The position numbers and the translations under genes are program-made. A stretch of 64,000 nucleotides of DNA from Podospora pseudoanserina (lineage: Eukaryota; Ascomycota; Sordariomycetes; Sordariales; Podosporaceae), in NCBI RefSeq assembly GCF_035222485.1, contig NC_085920.1:8356001-8420000 (forward strand). The letters are read 5' to 3'. Each line of letters opens with the position of its first letter. Within the stretch, counting starts at the first letter, position 1. A model generated the notes under the pieces. That model did no database searches. It had not been told where the DNA came from and saw nothing but the letters and a program-made list of their open reading frames with translations. Of this stretch, positions 44,205-55,400 are shown in pieces.

Positions 44205-45677
44205 GAGCTAGATTCAGTCGGTGTCAATGTAGAGTTCGCTACGGTGGTGGTTTGTTTGCCTTTGTCTACGCGGATATCATATGACTGAACACAGAGGTAG
44301 AAGAGGACTTCGATAGCCTCGTAGCCAACCTTCTGGATCGAGCTGAGAATCTCCGCGTAGTTGGATTCCTCGGCAACCTCCTTCCACTCCCATTCTCCCT
44401 GCGTTTCAATCACCGGAACTGTGCGGATCAGTACCAAAGACGCTACTTTTGTCTCCATAAGATTCTGACTGCCCGAGAATGCAATGCTCTGGTTTCCAGT
44501 TAGCACGTCCATGAAGACCGCCAGCTTTCCCTGGTGTATAAGGTCGAGACTCCTGCCGTGTGGGTAGGCATTTGGAATCGATGCGTTCCATACTGTGATG
44601 TCACCTTCGTAGAGAGTCCAGTAGTTGTGGTCACCACTGGTGGAAGCCTGAAGGTTGTCCTCCGCTCGAATCCTCAGATGGGAAGAGACATCTGCGAAGT
44701 CTACACAGATTCACAATGAATGAATTTCATCAAAGGTACAATTACCCGTTGAGCAGACAGGTTCATTAGGGGTTATCAGGCTGTACTCGTAGTCTTCCAC
44801 GGGCCATGGGAGTTCATTGAGTGCCTTGTTAGTTGCCCGAACTAGAGTTTCATGAACTGAGACTTTCAACATCCCGATGACTGAAACTTGAGCCCCATCC
44901 TCGCCCGGTGAGGGAACGTATCTTGAAGGGTAGTCGATGGCCAACTGTGTCAACGGAGAGGTGAGAACGCATATGATGCTCAGGAATGCTGCAAGGGTGA
45001 CAAAGTGTCTGTGCCGGATTCGCCACAGTAGAGTGAGTGCTCCCCACGATCCCCTGCTTGCCTGGTCAATAAGATGGAAGTCATACAACGGCTGGTCCTG
45101 AAGAAACCAGCTCCATTGAGCTTGGCTGATGGCATTGGAAGCTGGCCACATGAAGGCTGCCTTTGCCAGGGTGGTCAAAAAAGCAAGTATCGAGTTCAAA
45201 GATATCTTGAGAGGCCAATTTGGTAGCTGCTTTTCGCTATAGCTGGCGAGCACAACCACAATGGCTGTTGGTATATCTGGTTAGTACCGACTGAGCCATT
45301 GATAAGGGCGACAAATCAGCCTTTCAGCACATACCCACGAATATGAGATAACTAACACTGATGGACAGCACCTCGAAGCCCCAGATTCTCCAGATAGGCT
45401 TAAGTGGGTGTGTTTGAAGGCTGTCTGGGACCGAGGTATGCCCGACAGAAAGTGTCTGTGGGTTACTGTTGTTGGGATGGGGCAAACCGGAGCTGAGTTG
45501 AGTGCTGTCTGCAGTTGAATTGGATCCAGATGAAAGTAGCTGACTTTTGATGGCGGCTGAATCTGAAATCACAGAACCTAAGTGAAAGCTATCGGTGGTC
45601 ACCCCCATCAGGTTGCATTGGCTGCGATTGGGGAGGAGAGGTGATCGTCTGATGTTGTGTCTCACGGATTGCCACAT
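44205..45677 (-). pseudogene. Truncated DUF3176 membrane protein gene
   Basis: Minus-strand exons 45677-45335 and 45264 onward, with a 70-nt intron, encode the N-terminal two-thirds of a fungal DUF3176 protein. Visible are a transmembrane segment across the intron (GFEVLSISVSYLIFV then AIVVVLAS), the family core LPNWPLKISLNSILAFLTTLAKAA, WSWFLQDQPLYDFHLIDQASRGSWGALTLLWR, and a luminal CSTGNCTFDEIHSL segment. The next codon is TGA (44711-44713) where homologues usually have Gly (SLGVC-like). The same frame stays open after it (ICVDFADVSSHL ... NASIPNAY) until the LTR at 44204 cuts it. About the last quarter, with the usual second membrane segment, is absent, and it is not found on the other side of the element. 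The family function is unknown. Confidence 0.82.
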
Positions 45678-46708
45678 GGTTTTTCTTGGTTGAGGCTTGG
45701 GGGTGCGCAAAAAAAAGAAGAAGTGTTCGCGTAGAGTGTGCCAATCTCCGCAGTAACATATTCACACTTAGGATGGCCTTGAAGATTTGTCAAATTGGTC
45801 GATGGATTGTCAATGGAGACTGGCTGGTTCAAATGAGTCTGTCGCGTATTGGATAAAGAAGCTTCCGGCGATTCGTGAGCTGTGGCGGCGTGCGACTCGC
45901 CTATTTGTTGTTGTTGGTTTGGCATGGGTTTCAATGAACCAGGACGGCGTGATGAAGTCGGACACCGGTAACAAAGCGTAGTCTAGGGCAATGGTTTTTG
46001 TTGGAAGGAGAGTTATGTAAGTAATTACCACTGTACGTCCGTAGACATATTGCACATATAAGCCTGGGCCCGATGACTTTCCCTCGAAGAGATAATGATT
46101 TTCGGCGGGCTCAATTTTCATATTCGATATGCGGCCCAGCCTCAGTTTGCTATCCAGTCATTTGCCATGGATGAGCTCTTACCTTCCTGTGCCGTATGCG
46201 ACCCAGAGGTCGTTAGGTGGGCGCAGGCGTACAGCGAATAACTCAACTACTCAGATTTCACAAATGCAACTTCCTTGGCCTAGAAACAGGTCGGTCAGAT
46301 AACAGAGCTGCTAATCTCGTGCAGTGAGAGCGCTTGAGACGTGCACTTGTTGTGTGTGATAACATTTAGGTGGCCTGGTCGTCCCACTTTTCCAATCATT
46401 TCAAAGAGAATGGGAAGGTACCTATGTACAGCAGAAAGTGCATTTGAGGCCAGAATCAGAAAATCGGAGGCACCATACAAGGCTAATGACAGTACCTCTA
46501 AGGACTGACATGTATCATGTGCTTGTGTCGATTAAAAGCGAAAGGCAGAATTGGGGATCAGCTTGCTCCACCTGAAAAGGGGCAAGATATCACGGTCATG
46601 GTGTTGATATTATATGCAAGGTGCATTTTGGTCAAAGCCCGATTGAACAAACATTTTAGCTAACCTGAACGGACCAAATCTTTGAAACCTCTAGTCTAGT
46701 AGCCCAAT
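45678..46708. other. Intergenic region, no gene recognised
   Basis: Upstream region of the DUF3176 fragment and trailer of the CFEM gene. A minus-strand frame at 45662-45934 could be an extra N-terminal exon of the DUF3176 gene (polar, Gln/Ser/Asn-rich), but no splice join can be shown. The remainder is mildly AT-rich without features. Confidence 0.45.
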
Positions 46709-47529
46709 TTAAAGAATGATGGTAGGCTGGGGGAGGTTGGCAGAGGCAGCAGCGCAGCGGCAGGCTATTATCCCATGTCAGTTAAGATTTTTAGATAGTA
46801 CCAGGAGCCAGGACGTGTTCAAGACTTACCGTTGAGACCAGCAGGATAAACAGCATTGTACTCCTGTTGGGTGCAGCGCTCAAGAACACACTCGCCCATG
46901 GCCATAGCAATAGGTTGGAAGTTGACACCGCACTGGCACTCCATATCTCTGATGCCGGTGCAGCCCCACGCCGGGGTGAGGGTGTTGAAGCACTCGTGAG
47001 CACACTCGGGAATCTCGCGGACGGCGATCTCATCACAGTTCTCGGCAGGACCGAAGTGATATTCGTACGCGGGAGCGGCGCGGACTGTGGTGGTGGTGAC
47101 GTTGACGCTGAGGCAGCCGCAGGCGGAGGCGTAGTCGTCATCACGACGGCACTCGTCAGCGTAGGCAGGGACAGGCTTGGGGGCGGCGGTGACAACGGGA
47201 GCCGGGGCAGGGGTAGTTGCGATCTGGCCGGAGGTGGTATAGATGGTCTCAGTCCAGGTGCGCTGAGCGCCAGTGACGGTAACCTTCAGGTACTCAGCGC
47301 AGTCGGCGCTGCGCGTCTCAAGGGAGACGGGCTTGCGACCAAGGCCGAGGATCTCGCGGTTACAGCTGTCCATCGGGTTGCAGACTTTGGGTGTAGGCTT
47401 GGGAGGGTGAGGTCTCCCATGGCCTTTGCCGGGAGGGCCTCCACGACCACCTCCGGAGCCTCCGTGTCCCTTTCCAACGGCACCGGCTAGGCCAAGGGTG
47501 GCAAAAGCGAGAATTACGACGGCCTTCAT
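46709..47529 (-). CDS. Secreted CFEM-domain protein
   Basis: Two exons (47529-46830 and 46764-46709) with a 65-nt intron (GTAAGT; CTGAC branch) give 251 residues. MKAVVILAFATLGLAGAVG is a signal peptide. Then come a Gly/His/Pro-rich basic stretch (about 20-50), a first cysteine module (VCNPMDSC, DCAEYLKVTVT) common in fungal secreted proteins, a Pro/Ala/Thr linker, CRRDDDYASACGCLSV, and a C-terminal CFEM-like region: IPECAHECFNTLTPAWGC, DMECQCGVNF, MGECVLERC, and ACRCAAA supplied by the last exon. CFEM proteins are extracellular or GPI-anchored and in some fungi bind haem or act at the host interface. No GPI signal is evident here. An upstream in-frame start at 47619 would precede the signal peptide and is not used. 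Confidence 0.87.
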
Positions 47530-48254
47530 CGTGAGGATATGGAAGCTGGCTAAGCTGGAGGAGAAGCTGTAGTCTGAAAAGAGATGGAGGAGGGAAGCGG
47601 TAGTGAGGAGAATGATCACAAACCCCAGGATAGCGAGTTGGGATGCTGCTTATATATTCCTACGGTCGTATCTTCTCATTATCCACCACAGCCCGAGCCG
47701 TCTCCGAAGGCGCATTCGCAGGGAGGCAGATGCCAGGCCCAAAACTCCGAAGCTGACGGTTCAGTAGAACCATGTCACGGTCCCCATTACCTCTCCACCA
47801 TGGGCAGGGAACTACCCAGACGCTCGACTTCGCAATGTGCGTTCCTGACAGAGCCAGTCCTTGGCATCAAAGCCTAGAAGTCTGTTTATTGATGGTATTT
47901 GATCGCCGCCGCCTGAGTGAAGTCAGTCAGAGAGCTCGTGTGCTAGATGTGACGGTCACTCACCAATAAAACATGGAATAACGTCCAGCGCGAGGCCACA
48001 ATTCGAAAACAAGACTCGCGCTGGCAAAAGCTCGATGTCAACGACGTGACATCGCGAGATCTGTTCAGACCATCTGATGTGCGATTTTGGCAACAAGCTT
48101 CCTCCGATGGAGATGCATAAGATCCACATCAAATCCACAATCGTCCCGCTAGCTTGACCTTGGACCCGCTTTTGATCGCTTGACCCAATGGATGAATGAG
48201 CTTCGATCTGATAAAAAAAAGCTCAACATCTTATCAATCAATCAGTTATCCACA
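47530..48254. other. Promoter region of the CFEM gene and intergenic DNA
   Basis: No supportable gene. The first 130 bases upstream of the CFEM start are C/T-rich on the minus strand, as expected for a leader. Confidence 0.45.
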
Positions 48255-48374
48255 ATGGTCTGGGCTCTCGACGCCCTGGTGGACTTGTTCGGGCAAATTC
48301 TCACCGCTTGCCTCTTAGTCGGCGGTGCCGGACTTTTGTTATGCGGGTTTTCGGGCTCTTGCTTCCAGGAATAA
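48255..48374 (+). CDS. Possible 39-residue hydrophobic peptide
   Basis: A short frame with good start context (CACAATGG) encodes one hydrophobic helix (LVDLFGQILTACLLVGGAGLLLCG) followed by a short Cys-containing tail. The leader is A/C-rich with AATCAATCA. It could be a small membrane peptide or the first exon of something undetected. No homology is recognised, and such frames arise by chance. Confidence 0.25.
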   Translation: MVWALDALVDLFGQILTACLLVGGAGLLLCGFSGSCFQE

Positions 48375-49296
48375 CGGTATAACCACACTCGTGGAGAAAC
48401 GACAACTGGTCTTGCTCTCCGCAGGTCAGCTAGCTCCCAAGCATTAGGCCCCGGTGCCTGCCTTTCGGATCTGATAATGCATGCCGAGCTGCTACAATGA
48501 CAAGGTTTTCAGTCAGCGTGACTCTTTCTTCAGAGCGTGACGCTCTTGTTGGGCCCGCCGAACTTCGGCCTCTCGGTCCTCAGAGCGGGACGGGCAGATG
48601 GGTGCTGCAAATGTCTAATACCTAAACTCAGAACTGACATTCAGTAAACAGAAGAGCAGACAAGAAAACATGACATGGAACGGCGAGATCAAAGACAATA
48701 GTGCTATTGTAGGTATCAAGACTTGCTACGAATCGACAAAATTACTGCGTTCTGAACCTCGGCAAGCGATGCTCTCCCAGTGACATGGAGGTGTCATTTC
48801 ATGACCAGATCAAATAGCTCGAATGCAAAGTAGTACTCTTCTGGTCCGGGTCAGTACCTACATACCCCTTCGAATCCCAGAAATATCTTTCAAGGTGAAA
48901 ATAATGCATGTTTGTCTTTGAAAGGGTGCTAATATCCTGCATGACAGCCTTACTTGTCCCAATGTACACCCTTCTATTCCCGAGCTGTACGTTTTTACTC
49001 CCCCAAGAGACGTTTCAATGCCCAAATAGGACCCTGCCACTATCTTTCAAGCCTTCTACGCTATATAATAAGACCTTCACATTATCTAACAAGGCCTATA
49101 TACTATCCAGGAAGGCCTTGTGTAAGACCGCCTCTTACTATATCTTGTACGCGTCTAAGCTATCACACTAGGCATAGTTGATCTCTATTATAGGCATACA
49201 AATCGTAAAGTAACACATAACACAGAATTTTCATTGTCGCTAAACAGACAAAATCCATTATCATTACTACCCCTTGACCGCAAAAACAGACCAAAA
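48375..49296. other. Intergenic region holding a 21-nt periodic array
   Basis: No supportable gene in this gap between the small frame and DBP4. Apart from the array annotated separately, the sequence from about 48650 on is mildly AT-rich. Confidence 0.5.
49040..49123. repeat. Degenerate 21-nt tandem array A
   Basis: Four consecutive 21-nt units begin at 49040, 49061, 49082 and 49103, each of the form CTAT(C)...AAGGCCT/AAGACCT. Weaker units continue on both sides (about 48954-49180), visible as a seven-codon rhythm in the plus frame. The reverse complement of the unit (AAGGCTTGAAAGATAG) matches the unit of the array near 61.5 kb. Confidence 0.75.
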
Positions 49297-51814
49297 CTAG
49301 TCCTCCAAAAGACCGGCAGCCAGGGCTTCCAAGTCCTGCAAGTTATCCGGCTCGTAGCCCATTTCAATGACCTTTTTACCACTGGAGGCCTTCTTTTTCC
49401 GTTCGGGCTGGTCTTCCACGTCAGAGTCGTTCTGGAACCACTTCTTTGTCTTCTTCTTCGGTGGCTCATCCTCCTCAGACTGCTCACCACCGCCACCGGC
49501 AATAGGAAGACTCCTAAGCAAAGCCAACGGGTCCTCATCCATCTCATCCCCGCTATCAAGCTGAGTAATCGGACCTCTCTCCCTCTCCACCTCCTCACCT
49601 CTCTCTCTAGCTTTGGCCCGATCCCTCTTCTCCTTTCTCCTCTTCCTAGCCAACTCCTTGTCTTCCACATCCGCCTCCTTGACCCTCTCCCCTTCGGCCT
49701 CGACGAACTTTTGCCTGAGCTCCTTCGCATCTCCCTCCTTTTGGAAGTCTTCCAGACCCTGCAAGACGTACAATGGCTGGGCATTGCCCTCCTCGTCGAA
49801 AATGAGCTTCTGCCCCTTGCCCATCATCTTGGCCACCTTGGCCTTGGACATGAGCTTCTTCTCCGCCCGCTTCGAGTCGATAACGATCTCCTGGTCACCA
49901 ATCTTGACCACCTTTGCGCCCGCAATCTCCTTCCCGTTGATTCCTTCAGCAGTTTCATCCAGCTCCTTATCGCCCAACACTCTCTTGACCGACAAGAACC
50001 CATCGTCCTCGTCGTCGTCCTCCGCACCCTCGTCAACCAGCTTCCGGTAATGACTAGACAACACATCCTGGTTCTGCCTCTCCGCCATCTTCTGGTACTT
50101 GGTCTTGACCTCCTTCTTCTTCGGCTTGCCCTCGGCGTCATAGTCGCTGCTGTCGTCGTCCGACCCAACATCAAACGCCATCCTGCTGGCCTGCTTATTC
50201 GCCCGTCTCATCTCCTCCGCCCCCTTTTGGAATTTCACCTGTGGCGTACCCGGCAATCCCAGACTGGCCGCATACCCATCCAGATCCATCTTGTTGAATT
50301 TGAACACGTCCTTATCTTTTTGCACGTAAATCGACCTCACATATGTGATAAACGCCTTTTGTCCGAGGTACTTCAAGTCCGCCGACTGGAAGCACTGAGA
50401 TTGCAGCTCTCCCTTGATGCTCGTCTTCTTTCCCTCCCGAACATTGACCTTTGTGATTGGAATCTTTTTTTGTTCGAGCCTGGACAGAAACCCCTTCTCT
50501 TCACTCGGATCCAAGAACAGCACCGCCCGACCCTTGCTCTCGTATCTGGCTGTTCTACCCACCCTGTGAATGTACGTGTCCGCATCCTCAGGACAGTCTA
50601 CCTGCACGACCCAGTCCACAGCGGGAAAATCAACTCCTCTCGCGACAACATCCGTGGCGAACAAACAAGCGTACTTGGAAGAGGTGAATTTTCGGGTAAT
50701 CTCCATCCTCCCAACCTGCTTTTGCCGGCCGTGCAAATGCAGCAGCGAGATACCAGGCTGCATGCGCTTGAAGCTCTCATACACAAACCGTACTTGTTTC
50801 CCTGACGAGAAAAAGACAATCATTTTGCTCTTCAGATTCGTTCGGATAAAGCCCCAGAGCGTGTCCAACTTCTCGGGAAGGGGTGTGACAATATAGCTCT
50901 GCTGCAAATTGGTCGGGGTGGCTGTCGGTGCTTCCTCGTGTGCCGAGACATACTCCGGGTCCTTGAGACTCAATCTCGCAAGGTCGGAAACACGTTTCGA
51001 CTGGGTGGCCGAGAACAACATCGTTTGTCTTGTTTTGGGGAGATGCTCAACCAGCGCGTCGACTGCAGACTGGAACCCCATGTCCATGATTCTGTCTGCT
51101 TCGTCGAGAACCAGCATTTGGAGGTTGTTGACGTCGAAACCAGCGGTCTGATCGAGGTGTTGAAGCATACGGCCGGGGGTGCACACCAAGATGTTCATCC
51201 TGCCGAGTCTGTCGGCTTCTTCCTTGAGCGACTTGCCTCCGATGACCAAGCCTGCCGAGAAGACGTGGTTACGACCGATTTTGCGGAGCACTTCGAAGAT
51301 CTGGACGGCGAGCTCGCGTGTGGGGGAGATGATGAGAGCGCCGAGGCCGTCGTATTCAGTCCACTGCGCTTGGACGAGCTTCTCGAGGACGGGGACAAGG
51401 AAAGCGAGGGTCTTGCCGCTGCCGGTTTTGGCGGCGCCGAGGATATCATGGCCCTTGAGAGCGAGGGGAATGGCGGCTTTTTGGATGTCTGTCAGAACCT
51501 CGAAGTGGGAGGCACGGAGGCCGGACGCGGTCGCGGCGCATAGAGGGAGGTCGGTGAATTTAGTGAGGTTTGGCGATTTTGGGTCCTGTGATATTCATCC
51601 ATTAGAAACTTGTACCGGAAGAGGGTGTATAAAATGCAATTGGGCAACCCACAAGCTCCTGAATGGCAGCCTTCAGCTTCTCGAGCTCATCCTGTCCTCT
51701 TTTTCTCTTCAGTGTCTTCGTCTCTGGCTTTTTCGGTGTCGCATCCGCCGATTTGGAGTTCTTTTTGTTTCGATGAGCGACAACAGTCTTTGCGCCGCCA
51801 GTAGTAGGCGCCAT
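49297..51814 (-). CDS. DBP4: DEAD-box ATP-dependent RNA helicase DBP4/HCA4
   Basis: Nucleolar helicase of the DBP4/HCA4 (DDX10) family, needed for 18S rRNA maturation and release of U14 snoRNA in yeast. Exons 51814-51653 and 51585-49297 flank a 67-nt intron (GTGGGT to CACAG), giving 816 residues, the usual length. A Lys-rich N-terminus is followed by the Q-motif region (FTDLPL ... LTDIQ), Walker [10 protein letters not shown] (about 104), [24 protein letters not shown] (about 215), SATQSKR, the second RecA domain with ARGVDFP and HRVGRTAR (about 397), then the family-specific segment with [11 protein letters not shown]. The C-terminal 300 residues are acidic/basic low-complexity ([17 protein letters not shown]), typical of this family. 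The final acidic tail ends GLLED. The neighbour upstream on the same strand is the SUN-domain gene. Confidence 0.97.
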
Positions 51815-52498
51815 GTTGAATTTTAGTGTCTGCTGTCGTTGTGTCGTGCTCCCGCGCAGCTCGTGGAAAATTGTCGAAACGAAATGGAAGCTGGAGTCCA
51901 GGATCGACTTCTTTGCGCAATTGCTTTGCTCTGCTGAAAGCCAGGGAAAATTTTGGCGGAGAAGGAATTCTGCCACTTGCCCCACTTCAACCCACCAGCC
52001 AAAAGCGCCAAGACAGAGTACCGATAGATAGAAGGGTTGGGGTTGGCGCAGTAAGCTTGTCAATCACATTAACAGCAGGTTTAAAGGTATATATCATCTT
52101 GAATTATTCATGTTTTTCTTTGTATGTGCATAACTCAAGTACCAAAAGCATCCATCAACGCCGTCTGAAATCATGTCTCCCGCCGTTGCTCCTTTGCTCT
52201 CAGCCCTCAAAGAAAGCAAACCCAACCCAAACCTGGCAGCCAAAATGAAGCTGCCTTGTCAACAACATGCTGACCGGGGTATCGTGTAATCTAGGGTATC
52301 CGACCGACCACCCTCTTTTTTCATTCTCCTAGCTCGATGTAAAGTTCTTGACCACTCATAGATGTTACTGAAACGGCGTGTTACTAAAATATATATAGAT
52401 AAACCATTGGGTGAAACACAAAGGAGAAAAAACGCCTGGCCAGCCAACTTGTCGCTTCCCTTTCAGCTCCTCTTCCATCCCCATCACCGAAACACAAC
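51815..52498. other. Intergenic region between DBP4 and the SUN-domain gene
   Basis: DBP4 promoter and SUN-gene trailer. No open frame with protein character. Mildly AT-rich near 52080-52130 and 52370-52400. Confidence 0.5.
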
Positions 52499-55400
52499 TC
52501 ACCACGAGCTCGATCCGATGTGCTTTCCAGTGTGCTCGTCAACCTCTTGCCCGTAGAGCCGAAGTCTGTAGAAGCAAGTATGATCCGGGCTACCATTGTT
52601 CGTGACAGCCCTAATGAGCACCGTATCGACGACAGCATCAAGTGTAACTAGGTCGTCAGAAAGCTTGTGGATAAAGACGCCGTTATCCACATGACGATAC
52701 TCGTATTCGAATTTGCCAATCTGGACAAATTCCTCCCGAAGGTGGCCGGCGTTGCGAGGATTGGCAGCCGCAGTAGGGAATTGTGTGTTCATCCACTTCT
52801 GCATCTGCGAATTCTTGGCCTGGTTCTCAAATTTGGCCCAGATTTCAATGTCCTTGGGCATGGAGTCAGGGTCGGTTGTGGCCCCCGGATTGATGTTCTC
52901 GACCACAACATACTTGGGAATAACCAGGCCGGCAATACTGATGCCGATGTCAGCCGGGAGCTTCTGCTTGTTCTTGCCAGCATAGATACCAGCACACCAG
53001 CAGTGACCGCTGTCTGTCCAGAGGGAGGTAGCATGGAAGCTGTCATGGAGAAACTGTGGTTTCTTGGACATGGCCCTGAGCCACGCCACAGTGCCCATCG
53101 CTGGCCTCGCGATTCTGTAGGTCGGAGAAGTAAGACTGCTGTCGATTTGTGCACCATTTCCAAAGGAAAACCAATTGACATGGCGGTTCAGCATGTCCAT
53201 GATAGCGGCGCTTGGGCTTCGCTTGCCAGGCCTGATGGGGGAAGAGCCCAGTTCCTTGCCAACGATCTCCTTGACCAGCTTTTGAATTTCTTTCTTACTC
53301 AGACCACCCGTCTTATGTTTTTGCTCTTCGATGAGTCCGTGAAGCTCCTTGCGTAGAGCCTCCAAATCCCTTTCAAAGCTTTTCCGAGATATCGCTATTT
53401 GCTGTTGGAGATTTTCAACGTACTGGCGACTCGTGACCGTGTCCTGATATGTATCGGCCTCAGAGGTGACTGGCTTGGTGATTGGGTGCCCGGAGAGGAG
53501 GCTCGTGATCCTGTGCTTGTTTTTCTCGAACCAGTCCTCGAAAGAGTGATCCAGCCCCGTACTTTTGATTCGAGACCGAACAGCATCCCAGTGAGCGTCG
53601 CTGATTTTTCCCTTTTCAAGCCTGAGAATGGAGGGCTCGTGTTTCATGCGATCCAGGATGGCTTCCCAGAACTCTTTGGCAACAATGATGTTGCCATCCC
53701 TGTCTTTGGTTACGCGAACCACCTTCGGAAGTGTGGATTGGACACTCCTGAGTGCCAACTCGGTGGCGGTGGCTCTTTTTTCCCAAAACGCTTTGAAATC
53801 GTTGTACTGCTGCTCCGTGAACACAGCCATGTCCGGCAACGAATCACCCTTCGTGTATGGAGACGACGGCATCATCCCACGTATCGGACCTCCAGCACCA
53901 AGCAAGAAAGAGCAAATGGCGACAACGAAGGAGGCCGCAAGAAACCATTTCACAGTTGGCCACCAAATCCTGCTCAAGATATCGCCTCCCTTGCCCAGCA
54001 CATCGCCCACCCACGCAGTGGCTGCCGCGACAGTACTTCGATTGACTCCTCCACCTCCTGTGGGCCAACGGCCTGCCCGATTGACGTGAGTATTGTTTCG
54101 AGGACCGGTATATCGACCTCCATGATCGGTGTTTCCGGCTCTATCGTCTTCGTCGCTGGATGATGAATCGGAGGAATCTGGGTCTCTCCTAGGCCCGCCT
54201 CCACCGCCAACTGCTGGCCTCCCAGCAGTACCGACACGGGCCGCAGGTACAGCAGGATTCGAGATTGAGGGCGCCCTATCCACCCCCGCTCGTGCACGCC
54301 AACCAGGACGCCGACTAACGTTCGCCATGGTAAAACCACCAGGATTAGCACCGGCCATACCCCCCCTAACACTTATTGTTCTGTTGGCTTGCCCCATCGT
54401 TCCCAGCGCATCTTCCAATGAGCCTGGTTGCGGTTTGGCTGCTACATGACCGACGGCTGGTGACCCAACCCTGACATGAGTTGCGCTGTCGACGACAGCA
54501 ACATTGGTTTCCTCCTGCCAGCTGCGAGAAGCACCATCCGTGGTTCCTGGAGCGTTCGAGTACCCAGGTGGCTGAAGCACCTCACCACCTGGTATTCGAA
54601 TTGGGGCACCGAATGAAGGTGAATATACTGAGAAGTTCGGAGGAAAAGGAAGCAGATTCGAAGTTGTAGGGGGTTGTTGTTGATGTGGATTCGCGACTTG
54701 AGAACCGGCCGCCGAGTTGTTTCCAGCCAGTGCAGCTAGGCGAGCCTTGTCAATAGCAATCGCTCTCTCTAGCAGCTCCGCCTGTTTCTTTTCGCGTTCT
54801 TCTTTGCGGCGTTGCTTTTCGAGTTCCACATGTTGAGCTTTGAGAGCTTCCGCACGCGCTTCGGCTTCGGCTTGATTGGATTGTCGTAGGGCATCCACTC
54901 GCGCGGTCAACCTATCCAATTCAGGGCTGGTGACATTGGGGAGTTCGGGGGAAACGGAATCGTGAGATCTCTTCCGGTTCTGAGTGGGTGGTGATTTCGA
55001 CCTCGACCTTGCAGAGCCTGATCTCGACCTGTTGTCAGATATCATGCCCCTGTTCATCGAAGTGGTGGCGCCCTGCTGTGAGTCGACGAGGGTTTGCTGA
55101 GAGGGCCCGTCATTTTCCCGGTCCCCTCCCTGTTGGTCCGACTCTTCCGATTGCGAGCGAGAAATCTGTTGAGATAGCGTCGTTCTCCCCGGAACCTGTG
55201 TCCTGCGTACAGTCTGAGGCTGTTGCACAGGCGGGAGAGGTTGCACAGGCGGGAGAGGTTGCACAGGCGGGAGAGGTTGCACAGGTTGTTGTGTGTGTGC
55301 CGATGAGGTGTTAGTGCGAGATGCCAGTTCCTTCTCCTTTGCTAACAGGCGGGCATTGGCAGCCTCGTTATCTTTGATGACCGTATCAATAACTCCGTGC

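Noticed and set aside
48871-48880. TTCGAATCCC resembling a tRNA T-loop
   Set aside because: No acceptor, D or anticodon stems can be formed around it.
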